Below are positions 56,259 through 64,000 of a stretch of DNA of 64,000 nt, one piece after another. A model generated the notes under the pieces. It was not told the DNA's origin, did not search any database, and saw only the letters and a program-made list of their open reading frames with translations. Every line of letters starts with the position of its first letter. The first letter of the stretch is position 1. Source of the DNA: Myxococcales bacterium (GTDB lineage: Bacteria; Myxococcota_A; Polyangia; Haliangiales; Haliangiaceae). Made by a program: the position numbers and the translations under genes. Where the stretch lies: contig JADJUF010000021.1 in NCBI GenBank assembly GCA_016717005.1, forward strand, positions 62,001 through 126,000, in the 5' to 3' direction.

Positions 56259-56700
56259 CGGAGCGGCGATCGCGGATGCGACGCGGGGCCTCCGGGGGGG
56301 GGGGGGGGGGGGGGGGGAGCCGACGCGGCTGAGACGGCCCGGAGCGGCGATCGCGGATGCGACGCGGGGGCCTCCTGCTGAGACGGCCCGGAGCGGCGAG
56401 CGCGGCGCCGACGTGGGGCCTGCGGCTGAGACCGGTCGGAGCGGCGAGCGCGGCGCCGACGTGGGGCCGGGGGGGGCGGGGGGGGGGGGCGGGCCGCGGC
56501 CCCCGGGGGGGGGGGGGGGGGGGCGCCCGGGGCGGCGGGGGCGGGGCGGGGCCCGCGCCCGGGCCCCGGGCCCCGGCGGGGGCGCGGGGGGGGGGGGGGG
56601 GCGGGGGGGGGGGGGGCCGGCGGCGGGGGCGGGCCGGCCCCGGCGGGGGGGGGGGGGGGGGGGGGGGGGGCGGGCGGAGCGGCGAGCGCGGAGCCGACGT
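56259..56700. repeat. Degraded ~48-bp tandem repeat array with long G runs
   Basis: The core CGGAGCGGCGA recurs at 56259, 56340, 56389, 56437 and 56675. The 56340-56437 spacings are 49 and 48 bp. The 238-bp gap to the last copy is close to five periods but is filled with runs of up to ~30 G and stray C. The unit includes GCGCGGCGCCGACGTGGGGCC. No gene is supported here; the G runs look like failed base calling over further copies. The next gene starts at 56720. Confidence 0.75.
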
Positions 56701-56719
56701 TCTATGCTCGGGAGAGCTG

Positions 56720-57760
56720 ATGGACACGCACGACCGGTTCGTCGAGTGGTTGCGGGACGGCGGGGCGGCGCTCGAGGGGCTGGCGATCGGCGAGGGTCAG
56801 CGCGGGCGCGGCGTGGTCGCGACCCGGGGGTTCGCCGAGGGCGAGGTCGTGGCGCGGGTGCCGCGGCGGCTCTTGATCACCCGCGAGCACGCCAACGCGT
56901 CGTCGGTGGGCCGGCAGATCCGCGCGGCGGGGGTCGCGCTGTCGGGCACGCACGCGCTGTTCGCGGCGTGGCTGGGCGTCGAGCGCCGCGACCCGCGCAC
57001 GGCCTTCGCGCCCTACCTCGAGATCCTGCCCGACGACTTCGCCGGCGCGGCGCTGTCCGCGACGGCGGCCGAGCGGGCGCTGGTGACCGGGACGCTGACC
57101 GGCGCGCTGCTCGACGCGCTCGAGGCCGACGTCGATCACGATCACGGGGCGCTGACCACGCACGTCCGGCTGTGGGCCGGGCGCACGCTCGCCGACTACA
57201 CCTGGGCCCGGCTGTGCGTCGCGTCGCGGGTGTTCGCGCTGACGATCGACGGCATCGCCACCACCGCGCTGGTGCCGCTGGGCGACCTGCTCAACCACGC
57301 CCACGAGCCGGCGACGCGCTGGACCTACGACGACGCCGCCGAGGCGTTCACGCTGACCGCGGCCCGGACGATCGCCGCGGGCGCCGAGGTGACCGACAGC
57401 TACGGCCCCAAGAGCAACAGCCAGCTCGTGGTCCAGTACGGCTTTGTCCTCGACGACAACCCCGCGGCCGAGGTCGAGCTGTGCGGCCACCGCGTCACCG
57501 CCGACGTCGCGGCCGCGCCGGCCGAGGCGCTGCTGGCGGCCCTGCGGACCCGGCACTGCGACGACCAGGTGGCCCGGGCGGCGCTGAGGTCCGAGGTGGC
57601 CGCGGCCCTGGCCCGCTGCCCGGGGACGACCGCCGACGACGCGGCGATCCTGGCCGACCCGGCGGCCACGGCGCTGGCCCGGGCGCTGGTGCGCGCCCGC
57701 CGCGACGAGCGCGCGGCGCTCGAGGCCTGGCGCGCGTTCGCGATCGCGCCGACGCCGTGA
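56720..57760 (+). CDS. SET-domain protein (RuBisCO-LSMT/SETD3-like)
   Basis: 346 residues. 'EGQRGRGVVATRGFAEGEVVARVPRRLLIT' opens the SET domain; 'LVPLGDLLNHAHEPATRWTYDD' and 'AGAEVTDSYGPKSNSQLVVQYGFVLDDNP' give the NHxxx and GxKxN/YGF motifs that bind SAM and the target lysine (or histidine). The C-terminal helical part matches the substrate-binding domain of plant LSMT-type enzymes. Start ATG 56720 is preceded by GGAGAG (56711-56716). Bacterial relatives are few and substrates mostly unknown. Convergent with rpe. Confidence 0.88.
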   Translation: MDTHDRFVEWLRDGGAALEGLAIGEGQRGRGVVATRGFAEGEVVARVPRRLLITREHANASSVGRQIRAAGVALSGTHALFAAWLGVERRDPRTAFAPYLEILPDDFAGAALSATAAERALVTGTLTGALLDALEADVDHDHGALTTHVRLWAGRTLADYTWARLCVASRVFALTIDGIATTALVPLGDLLNHAHEPATRWTYDDAAEAFTLTAARTIAAGAEVTDSYGPKSNSQLVVQYGFVLDDNPAAEVELCGHRVTADVAAAPAEALLAALRTRHCDDQVARAALRSEVAAALARCPGTTADDAAILADPAATALARALVRARRDERAALEAWRAFAIAPTP

Positions 57761-57821
57761 GCGAACCCGCGGGCGCGCGATGCCACGCGGATCGCGAGAT
57801 CGTCGCCAGCGCGCCCGGAGG

Positions 57822-58493
57822 TCAGGCGGCGCCGGCGGTCGCGCCGGCGCGCAGCGCGGCGATCGTGGCCGCGTAGTCGGGCGTCGCGAACACGGCCGAG
57901 CCGGCCACGAGCACGTTCGCGCCCGCGGCGGTGATCGCCGCGACGTTGTCGAGCTTGACGCCGCCGTCGACCTCGATGTCGACGTCGAGGCCGCGGTCGT
58001 CGAGCTCGCGCCGGAGCGCGGTGATCTTGGCGAGCACCGCCGGGATGAACGTCTGCCCGCCGAAGCCGGGGTTGACGCTCATCAGGAGCACCATGTCGAC
58101 GTCGCCCAGGATCCAGCGGATCGCCTCGAGCGGCGTGGCCGGGTTGAGCACCACCGCGGCGCGCTTGCCGTGCTCGCGGATCGCCGCGACCGTGCGGTGG
58201 AGGTGGGTGCAGGCCTCGGCGTGGACGCCGATCAGATCGGCGCCGGCCCGGGCGTAGTCGCCGATCCAGCGATCCGGGTCCTCGATCATCAGGTGGACGT
58301 CGAGCGGCCTGGCCGTGACCTTGCGGATCGCCTCGACCACCAGCGGGCCGATCGTCAGGTTGGGCACGAAGTGCCCGTCCATGACGTCGACGTGGATGTA
58401 GTCGGCGCCGCCGGCGTCGCAGGCGCGGACCTCGTCGCCGAGGCGCGCGAAGTCAGCCGACAGGATGGAGGGGGCGATCCGGATGGGGCGCAC
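57822..58493 (-). CDS. rpe: Ribulose-phosphate 3-epimerase
   Basis: 223 residues, a full-length TIM barrel. Interconverts ribulose 5-phosphate and xylulose 5-phosphate in the pentose phosphate pathway. 'IAPSILSADFARLGDEV', 'HVDVMDGHFVPNLTIGP' (metal-binding His and catalytic Asp), 'MSVNPGFGGQTF' and 'EVDGGVKLDN' are all present. It starts 38 bp after rsmB, the last gene of the priA-to-rpe series, an order common in many bacteria. Confidence 0.96.
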   Translation of the reverse strand: MRPIRIAPSILSADFARLGDEVRACDAGGADYIHVDVMDGHFVPNLTIGPLVVEAIRKVTARPLDVHLMIEDPDRWIGDYARAGADLIGVHAEACTHLHRTVAAIREHGKRAAVVLNPATPLEAIRWILGDVDMVLLMSVNPGFGGQTFIPAVLAKITALRRELDDRGLDVDIEVDGGVKLDNVAAITAAGANVLVAGSAVFATPDYAATIAALRAGATAGAA

Positions 58494-58531
58494 CGGCGCA
58501 CGCTACCGCGAAACCCATCCTGCGGCAGGGA

Positions 58532-59842
58532 TCAGCCGCGGCGGTGCAGCCGCGCGGCGAAGAACCCGTCGGCGTCGTGGCGGTGCGGCCAGGTGCGGAC
58601 CGCGCCGCCGTCGACGACCGCGGCCGGCAGCGGCGGCGGGGCCAGCTCGAACTCGGGGTGCGCGGCCAGGAACGCCGCGACCTGGGCCGGGCCCTCGGCC
58701 GCGGTCACCGTGCACACCGCGTAGACCAGCACGCCGCCGGGCCGGACCCGGGCGGCGGCCAGGCGCAGGAGCTCGGCCTGGGTCGCGGCCAGCGCGGTGA
58801 CGTCGGCGCGGGTCAGGCGCAGCGCCGCCTCGGGGTGGCGGCGCAGCACGCCGGCGCCGGTGCACGGCGCGTCGACCAGCACGCGATCGTAGACGCGCTC
58901 GGGCGGCAGGCTGGCGAGCGGGCCGTGGTGGGTGGTGATGTCGCGCAGCCCGAGGCGCGCCGCGGCGCCCGTGGCGAGCTGCAGCTTGGCCGCGATCGGA
59001 TCGACCGCGTCGATGTGCGCGCCGGGCGCCAGCTCGGCCAGGTGCGTGGTCTTGCCGCCGACGCCGGCGCAGGCGTCGAGGATGCGCTCGCCGGGCGCCG
59101 GCGCCATCAGGTGCCCGACCAGCTGGGCCGCGAGATCCTGCACGGTCCATAGCCCGGCGCGGAACGACGCCGCGCGCGCTGGATCGCCCAGGCCGCGCAC
59201 CGCCAGCGCGTGATCGTCGAGGGGCGACGGCTCGGCGGTGGCGCCGTCGGCGACCAGCGCCGCGATCACCTCGGCCGGGGTCGCGCGCGCGCGGTTGACG
59301 CGGATCCACAGCGGGGCCTGGGCCTTGAGCGCGGCGATCGCCGCCGGCAGCTCGTCGGCCGGCACCTGCGCCGCGACCTCGTCGACGATCCACGGCGCCA
59401 GCGAGTGCTCGACCGCCAGCCGCTCGCGCGGATCGGTCGGCAGCGGCGGCTCGCCGGCGGCGGCCAGCTTGCGCAGCACCGCGTTGACGAACCCGCCGAG
59501 CTTGGGCCCGAACCGCGCGCGGACCGCGGTGACCGCGTCGTCGACGGCGGCGTGGGCCGGCACCCGCAGGAACACCAGCTGGTAGGCCGCGATCAGGAGC
59601 GCGGCGCGCACCGGCGGCCGGGCCCGGGCCAGATCGGCGTGGACCGCCAGCGCGCGCTCGAGCCGGACCTGGTGACGCAGCGTGCCGTAGACCAGCTCGG
59701 TCGCGAACCGGCGATCGCGCTCGTCGAGGTGCGCGGCCGGCAGCTCGCCGGCCAGCGCCAGCGTCGCCCAGGCGCCGTGCTCGCCGACCCGCCCGAGCAC
59801 GCGCCGCGCCACCTCGCGCGCCGAGTCGGCCCGCGCGGTCAC
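58532..59842 (-). CDS. rsmB: 16S rRNA m5C967 methyltransferase
   Basis: 436 residues. The N-terminal NusB-like helical domain ('AREVARRVLGRVGEHGAWATLAL ... VYGTLRHQVRLERAL') is followed by a Rossmann SAM domain: 'ILDACAGVGGKTTHLAELA', motif IV 'DAPCTGAGVLRRHPE', motif VI 'YAVCTVTAAEG' with the catalytic Cys. Start GTG 59842 overlaps the fmt stop (GTGA). Confidence 0.95.
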   Translation of the reverse strand: MTARADSAREVARRVLGRVGEHGAWATLALAGELPAAHLDERDRRFATELVYGTLRHQVRLERALAVHADLARARPPVRAALLIAAYQLVFLRVPAHAAVDDAVTAVRARFGPKLGGFVNAVLRKLAAAGEPPLPTDPRERLAVEHSLAPWIVDEVAAQVPADELPAAIAALKAQAPLWIRVNRARATPAEVIAALVADGATAEPSPLDDHALAVRGLGDPARAASFRAGLWTVQDLAAQLVGHLMAPAPGERILDACAGVGGKTTHLAELAPGAHIDAVDPIAAKLQLATGAAARLGLRDITTHHGPLASLPPERVYDRVLVDAPCTGAGVLRRHPEAALRLTRADVTALAATQAELLRLAAARVRPGGVLVYAVCTVTAAEGPAQVAAFLAAHPEFELAPPPLPAAVVDGGAVRTWPHRHDADGFFAARLHRRG

Positions 59843-60795
59843 GACGCCACCGGGCGCGCGAGCAGATCGCCCACCGCCAGTCGCCGACCGTTCGCCAGGT
59901 CGCGCGCGCGCAGGCGCTTGCGCCCGGGCAGCTGCAGCTCGCGGATGACCACGACGCCGTCGGCGCACGCGACGTGGGCGCCGTCGTCATCGATCGCGAT
60001 CACCGTGCCGGGGACGACGGCCGCGCTGACGTCGGGCGCGACGGCGCGGGGGCGGGCGCCGGCCAGCTTGACCACGTCGCCGCCGAGCGTCGCGACCGCG
60101 CCGGGCCACGGGTCGACCCCGCGCACGTGGGCTGCGACCACCGCGGCCGGGCGCGCGAAGTCGATCGCGCCGTCGTCCTTGGTCAACATGCGCGCGTGGC
60201 TGGCGCCCTCGGCCGGCTGCGGCGTCGCGACCACCGTGCCGGCGGCCAGCCCGGCCAGCGCCTCGACCAGCGTCGCCGCGCCCAGCGGCGCCAGCCGCGC
60301 GAACAGCTCGCCGGCGGTCTCGTCGGCGCCGATCGGCACCGCGCGCGTCAGCAGCATCGGGCCGGTGTCCATGCCGGCGTCGAGCTGCATGATCGTCACG
60401 CCGGTGGTCTCGCGGCCGTCGATCACCGCCCACTGGATCGGCGCGGCGCCGCGGTACGCCGGCAAGAGCGAGCCGTGGACGTTGACGCACCCGCGCGGGA
60501 ACGCGGCCAGCACCGCCGGCGGCAAGATCTTGCCGTACGCGACCACGACCGCCAGCTCGGCGCCGGTCGCCGCCAGCTCGGCCGCGAGCTCGGGCGGCCG
60601 CACCGACCGCGGCTGGATCACCGGCAGGCCCAGGCGTTCGGCCGCGCGCTTCACCGCCGGCGCGGCCATCGCCCCGCCCCGCCCGGCCGGCTTGTCGGGC
60701 TGGGTCACGACCAGCGCGACCTCGTGCCCGGCGGCGACCACCGCCTCGAGGCACGGCACCGCGAAGTCGGGCGAGCCCATGAAGACGACCTTCAC
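59839..60795 (-). CDS. fmt: Methionyl-tRNA formyltransferase
   Basis: 318 residues, family length. Formylates initiator Met-tRNA using 10-formyl-tetrahydrofolate. 'VVFMGSPDFAVPCLEAVV', 'VVVAYGKILP', 'NVHGSLLPAYRGAAPIQWAVIDG' (catalytic Asn-His-Asp) and 'MDTGPML' are present. GTG 60795 overlaps the stop of the PATAN-protein gene. No def gene is adjacent, unlike the usual def-fmt pair. Confidence 0.96.
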   Translation of the reverse strand: MKVVFMGSPDFAVPCLEAVVAAGHEVALVVTQPDKPAGRGGAMAAPAVKRAAERLGLPVIQPRSVRPPELAAELAATGAELAVVVAYGKILPPAVLAAFPRGCVNVHGSLLPAYRGAAPIQWAVIDGRETTGVTIMQLDAGMDTGPMLLTRAVPIGADETAGELFARLAPLGAATLVEALAGLAAGTVVATPQPAEGASHARMLTKDDGAIDFARPAAVVAAHVRGVDPWPGAVATLGGDVVKLAGARPRAVAPDVSAAVVPGTVIAIDDDGAHVACADGVVVIRELQLPGRKRLRARDLANGRRLAVGDLLARPVAS

Positions 60796-63050
60796 GCGGC
60801 CTCGCCCGGCTCGCACAGGTGCGCGCGGTAGGTCGCGCGGAGCACGTCGTCCCGCAGCACCCGGTAGGCCTCGTCGAGGACCGCGGCGATCTCCTCGAGC
60901 TCGTGCTCGAGCTCGCGCCGCAGCTCGCCCGGGAAGGTCTCGGCGGCGAAGTCGCGCCGCGCGCCCTCGTACGCGCGCTTGATCTCGAAGGCGGTGGCGT
61001 CGCGGCGCACGCCCAGCAGCGCGAAGTAGTCAGCGTCGGCGACCAGCGCCGCGCGCGCCTGGACCCGGGCCCGATCGATCGCGAGGTCGCTCTCGCCCAC
61101 CAGCGCCGGCGCGTCGCCGTCGTCCTCGCCCGGCCGACGCCGTGCGGTCGCCAGCCCCAGCAGCTGCAGGCTCCACACCAGCGGGTACAGGCCGCCGACC
61201 GGCAGGCCGGCCGCGCGCGCCACCGCGGCCAGCTCGACCGAGCCGTCGAGCGCGGTCAGCGCGGCGCGCTCCTCGGCGGACAGATCGGCGACGCCGACGA
61301 TCGCCGCGAGCTTGTCGCGATCGGTGATCTCGATCAGCGTGGTCGGCGGACCGACCAGGCGCTCGAGCGTGACCCGGTCGAGCTTGCGGCGCACGCCCTC
61401 GAGCACCATCGCCGCCGGGTGGCGCGACAGCCGGATGCGCTCGCCGGTGGCGCCGTCGCCGACGATCAGCCGGTAGTCGCCGCGGTCCCACGCGAACAGC
61501 GAGTAGATGATGTCCTCGACGTGGCGGCGCACCGCGGGCAGCAGCTCGCGCCGCTTGAGGTACCCGCGATCGACCAGGATCTCGCCCATCCGCCGGCCGG
61601 TGTCCTGGACCTGATCCTGGCAGCGGTCGTGCTGCTCCCGAGTGATCTTGCCCTCGCGCACGAGCAGCTCGCCCATGCGGTCGTGGGCCAGGTTCGACGC
61701 GGCGAAGACCGGGCGCCCGCCCTCGAAGTGGATCACCTTCTCGGCGGCGCCGGCGTGGAAGACGACCCGGCCGGTGAAGTCGGCGACGAACATGCGCGCG
61801 ATCAGCGCCGGCGCGTCGGCGATCCCGCGCTGGAGCTCGCCGCCCTCGCCGCTCTTGCCCGCGGCGGTGTCGCGGCGGACGGCGTGGGGATCGGTCGCGC
61901 GCTCGTCGACCCCGACGAAGGTCGCCGCCGCCAGATCGACGTCGTCGTCGCCGTCGTCGTCGACCAGGCCGCCCAGATCGATCTCGGTGTGGTGGTCGTG
62001 GGCCGGGCCGCTCGCGACCGGGGTCGCCGGCAGGTCGTTGGTGCGGAACAGGCGCTCGGCCATGAGCGACATCTTCTTGCGCAGCTCGCGCGCGAAGTCG
62101 CCCCCGGCCGGCGGGCCCTCCAGCGCCGGCGCCGGCGCCGGCTCGCGTGCCAGGTCGACCGACAGATCGTCGTCGATGCCGGCGGCGACGTCGTCGAGCG
62201 GATCGTCGTCGAGATCGTCGCTGAGCGGCGCCGGGGTCGACGTGGCCCACGACGCCGGGCCGGCCCCGGTCGGGGTCGGGTGGGCCCAGGCGCGCTCGTC
62301 GGCCATCGAGACCGGCTCGGGCTCGACCGCCCGCTCCGACAGGATCAGCGTCGGCTCGCGCAGCGGCCCCGGCACCTCGGTCGAGCCCGGGCGCCAGGCC
62401 GGCGGCGCCGGCAGGTCCGGCGGCGCCAGGGCCGGCAGGTCGTCGTCGTGGCGATCGTCGTCGGCGGCGCGCGCGTGCGCGACCGGCGCGCGCGGCGGCG
62501 GCAGATCGTCGACGTCGCCATCGACCTCGTCGCTGTCGTGGGTGTCCTCGTCGTCGCCGAGCTCGTCGGCGAGCGCCGCCCAGCGCGCCTTCAGATCGAT
62601 CGGCGGCGGCGGCGGCAGCGCCGCGGGGGTCGGCGGCGGTGGCGGGGCCGCGCTCGCGGCGGCCGCGGCCCGGATCGCCAGCCCGGCGTTGACCGCGAAC
62701 CGCAGCGCCTTGTCCGACAGCGGCCGCCCGACGAACCGCTCGATCCCGACCCCGATCGCGTCGAGCGCGGTCCGGATCGGGCCGTCGACGTCGCCGATCA
62801 GCACGATGAACACCTTGTGCGGCCGGATCGCGTCGCGCATCGCCGAGATCAGCGCGCGCGCGTCGCCGTCGTCGAGGGTCGCCGACACCACGATGACGTC
62901 CGGCGCCAGCTCGATGAACCGCGCGAGGGTGGCGTCGTCCCCGACCTCGCACGTCAGCTCGACGTCGACCAGGGCGTCGTCGCCCTGGGTCAGCGCCGCC
63001 GACAGCTCGTCGTGGTCACCGGGATTGGCAACCAGAAGGATCTTTGCCAT
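60792..63050 (-). CDS. PATAN (DUF4388) protein with receiver-like N-terminus and J-like C-terminus
   Basis: 752 residues. Residues 1-125 resemble a receiver fold ('ILLVANPGD', 'APDVIVVSATLDDGD', 'HKVFIVLIGDVDG') without clear phosphorylation acidic pair. A ~230-residue acidic, Pro-rich linker follows. Around 405-500 lies a PATAN/DUF4388 domain ('DFTGRVVFHAGAAEKVIHFEGGRPVFAASNLAHDRMGELL'), used in myxobacterial and cyanobacterial signalling. The end is DnaJ-like ('DYFALLGVRRDATAFEIKRAYEGARRDF') but the HPD tripeptide is absent, so it cannot stimulate DnaK in the usual way. ATG 63050; it sits between priA and fmt. Confidence 0.78.
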   Translation of the reverse strand: MAKILLVANPGDHDELSAALTQGDDALVDVELTCEVGDDATLARFIELAPDVIVVSATLDDGDARALISAMRDAIRPHKVFIVLIGDVDGPIRTALDAIGVGIERFVGRPLSDKALRFAVNAGLAIRAAAAASAAPPPPPTPAALPPPPPIDLKARWAALADELGDDEDTHDSDEVDGDVDDLPPPRAPVAHARAADDDRHDDDLPALAPPDLPAPPAWRPGSTEVPGPLREPTLILSERAVEPEPVSMADERAWAHPTPTGAGPASWATSTPAPLSDDLDDDPLDDVAAGIDDDLSVDLAREPAPAPALEGPPAGGDFARELRKKMSLMAERLFRTNDLPATPVASGPAHDHHTEIDLGGLVDDDGDDDVDLAAATFVGVDERATDPHAVRRDTAAGKSGEGGELQRGIADAPALIARMFVADFTGRVVFHAGAAEKVIHFEGGRPVFAASNLAHDRMGELLVREGKITREQHDRCQDQVQDTGRRMGEILVDRGYLKRRELLPAVRRHVEDIIYSLFAWDRGDYRLIVGDGATGERIRLSRHPAAMVLEGVRRKLDRVTLERLVGPPTTLIEITDRDKLAAIVGVADLSAEERAALTALDGSVELAAVARAAGLPVGGLYPLVWSLQLLGLATARRRPGEDDGDAPALVGESDLAIDRARVQARAALVADADYFALLGVRRDATAFEIKRAYEGARRDFAAETFPGELRRELEHELEEIAAVLDEAYRVLRDDVLRATYRAHLCEPGEAA

Positions 63051-63069
63051 CGCGCCACCTGCGGTTCTA

Positions 63070-64000
63070 CTACAGCGTCGACAGCGGATCTACGTCGACG
63101 GCGACCGACGCGCCCACCACCTCGACCGCCAGGACGCTCCGGATCACTCGCCGCAGCGCGCCGCGGTCGCGGCTGCGCAGCCAGACCTGCCAGCGGGTCC
63201 GACCGCGCAGGCGGGCCAGCGGCGCCGGCGTCGGCCCGCGCACCAGCACGACGTCGTCGACGGCCCGGGCCGCGGCCACCGCCATCGCCGCCACCCGGGT
63301 CGCGGCCTCGGCCACCCGGGCCGGGTCGCGCCCGTCGATCCGCACCGCGCACACCCGCCCGCTCGGCGGGTAGTCGAGCTCGGCCCGGGCCGCGCTCTCG
63401 CGCTCGAAGAACGTGGCGTAGTCGTGGGTGGCGGCGCAGGCGATCGCGTCGGCGTCGGGCTGGTAGGTCTGGATCAGCACCCGGCCCGGGCGCGTGCCGC
63501 GGCCGGCGCGCCCGGCCACCTGGGTCAGCAGCTGGAACGTGCGCTCGCTGGCCCGGAAGTCCGGCAGCCCGAGCGCGAGATCGGCGCACAGCACGCCGAC
63601 CAGCGTCACGCCCGGGAAGTCGTGGCCCTTGGTCACCATCTGGGTCCCGACCAGCACGTCGACCTCGCGCCGGGCCACGCGCGCCAGCACCGCCTCGACC
63701 TGGTTGCCGCTGGCCACGTCGCGATCGAGCCGCGCGACCCGGGCGGCGGGGAAGCGCTCGGCGATGGCCGCGGCCACGCGCTCGGTGCCGAGCCCCTTGC
63801 GCTCGATCGCGTCGGCGCCGCACGCCGGGCACGCCGTCGGCACCCGCTCGCCGTGGCCGCAGTAGTGGCACTGCAGGCGATCCGACGACTGGTGGTAGGT
63901 CAGCGACACCGCGCACGCGCCGCAGCGGAACGCGTGGCCGCAGCCCCGACACATGACGAAGGTCGCGAACCCGCGCCGGTTGAGGAACACGATCGCCTGA
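63070..64000 (-). CDS. priA: Primosomal protein N' (PriA helicase), C-terminal part
   Basis: At least 310 residues; the N-terminal part lies beyond the window. 'AIVFLNRRGFATF' is helicase motif IV region. The zinc-binding cysteines follow (CRGCGHAFRCGAC, CHYCGH, CPACG), then 'VLVGTQMVTKGHDFPGVTLVGVL' (motif V) and 'QVAGRAGRG' (motif VI). PriA restarts stalled replication forks. It ends at TAG 63070, 19 bp before the PATAN-protein start. Confidence 0.95.
   Translation of the reverse strand, partial: QAIVFLNRRGFATFVMCRGCGHAFRCGACAVSLTYHQSSDRLQCHYCGHGERVPTACPACGADAIERKGLGTERVAAAIAERFPAARVARLDRDVASGNQVEAVLARVARREVDVLVGTQMVTKGHDFPGVTLVGVLCADLALGLPDFRASERTFQLLTQVAGRAGRGTRPGRVLIQTYQPDADAIACAATHDYATFFERESAARAELDYPPSGRVCAVRIDGRDPARVAEAATRVAAMAVAAARAVDDVVLVRGPTPAPLARLRGRTRWQVWLRSRDRGALRRVIRSVLAVEVVGASVAVDVDPLSTL

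Noticed and set aside
56357..56719. N-terminal extension of the SET protein through the repeat array
   Set aside because: It would translate poly-G as polyglycine; ATG 56720 has GGAGAG at proper spacing and begins the family-like sequence.
60819..63956. 1045-residue plus-strand open frame over the PATAN and priA genes
   Set aside because: Composition is random, and it is antisense to genes with recognised domains.

Overview
The window is very GC-rich chromosomal DNA with short intergenic gaps and many start/stop overlaps (ATGA, GTGA, TGATG, TTGA). A member of the Myxococcota (myxobacteria or relatives) is the best guess. The reasons are a Ser/Thr kinase fused to a formylglycine-generating-enzyme-like domain, a Sel1 protein with a MYXO-CTERM-like Cys/membrane/Arg tail, a PATAN (DUF4388) protein, many lipoproteins, and a large multihaem cytochrome locus. 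This is inference from gene content. No rRNA is present to confirm it.

Layout. 1-2.3 kb: RbfA-like protein, RtcB RNA ligase and a small ORF. 2.4-5.7 kb (minus): ribbon-helix-helix protein, lepA, lepB. 5.7-8.5 kb: Asp-rich lipoprotein, cupin, ECF sigma factor, DUF4239 membrane protein. 8.5-12.2 kb (minus): M48 metalloprotease, POTRA-only lipoprotein, frameshifted alcohol dehydrogenase. 12.2-17.8 kb: thioredoxin-like 2Fe-2S protein, a MacAB-type exporter (ATPase, two permeases, adaptor), lipoprotein. 18-22 kb: ABC-F ATPase, Ppx/GppA phosphatase with HD domain, frameshifted GNAT. 22.2-24.2 kb (minus): Omp85-like protein. 24.4-29 kb: kinase-FGE fusion overlapping a Sel1 protein. 28.9-31 kb (minus): glycerate kinase, prmC. 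31-33.6 kb: ArnT-like glycosyltransferase. 33.9-43.2 kb: Bat-like operon (DUF4175-like coiled coil, MoxR, DUF58, two vWA membrane proteins). 43.2-46 kb: methyltransferase, then an RNA-repair pair (ATP-dependent RNA ligase and HD-Pnk). 46-48.4 kb: 59-bp tandem array, WS/DGAT acyltransferase (minus), Cys-rich lipoprotein behind a sigma-54-like promoter. 48.4-54.6 kb (minus): electron-transfer operon. 54.8-56.2 kb: small secreted protein, tRNA-Pro, response regulator with XRE DNA-binding domain. 56.2-56.7 kb: terminator, then a degraded ~48-bp repeat array full of G runs. 56.7-64 kb: SET-domain protein, then (minus) priA (cut by the window end), PATAN protein, fmt, rsmB and rpe.

The most striking unit is 48.4-54.6 kb. 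One gene fuses a cyclic-nucleotide-binding-like domain, a four-cluster Fe-S module and a membrane domain whose four His have the 13-residue spacing of dihaem cytochrome b. Next comes a secreted cytochrome with 26 CXXCH and four non-canonical haem motifs, then an outer-membrane beta-barrel. Together they read as a complete candidate path for electrons from the inner membrane to the cell surface.

At least seven single-base indels break otherwise intact genes (ADH, GNAT twice, moxR, two vWA genes with three between them), and poly-G runs corrupt one repeat array. Draft-sequence errors are the likeliest explanation, so these genes are annotated as probably intact in the organism.
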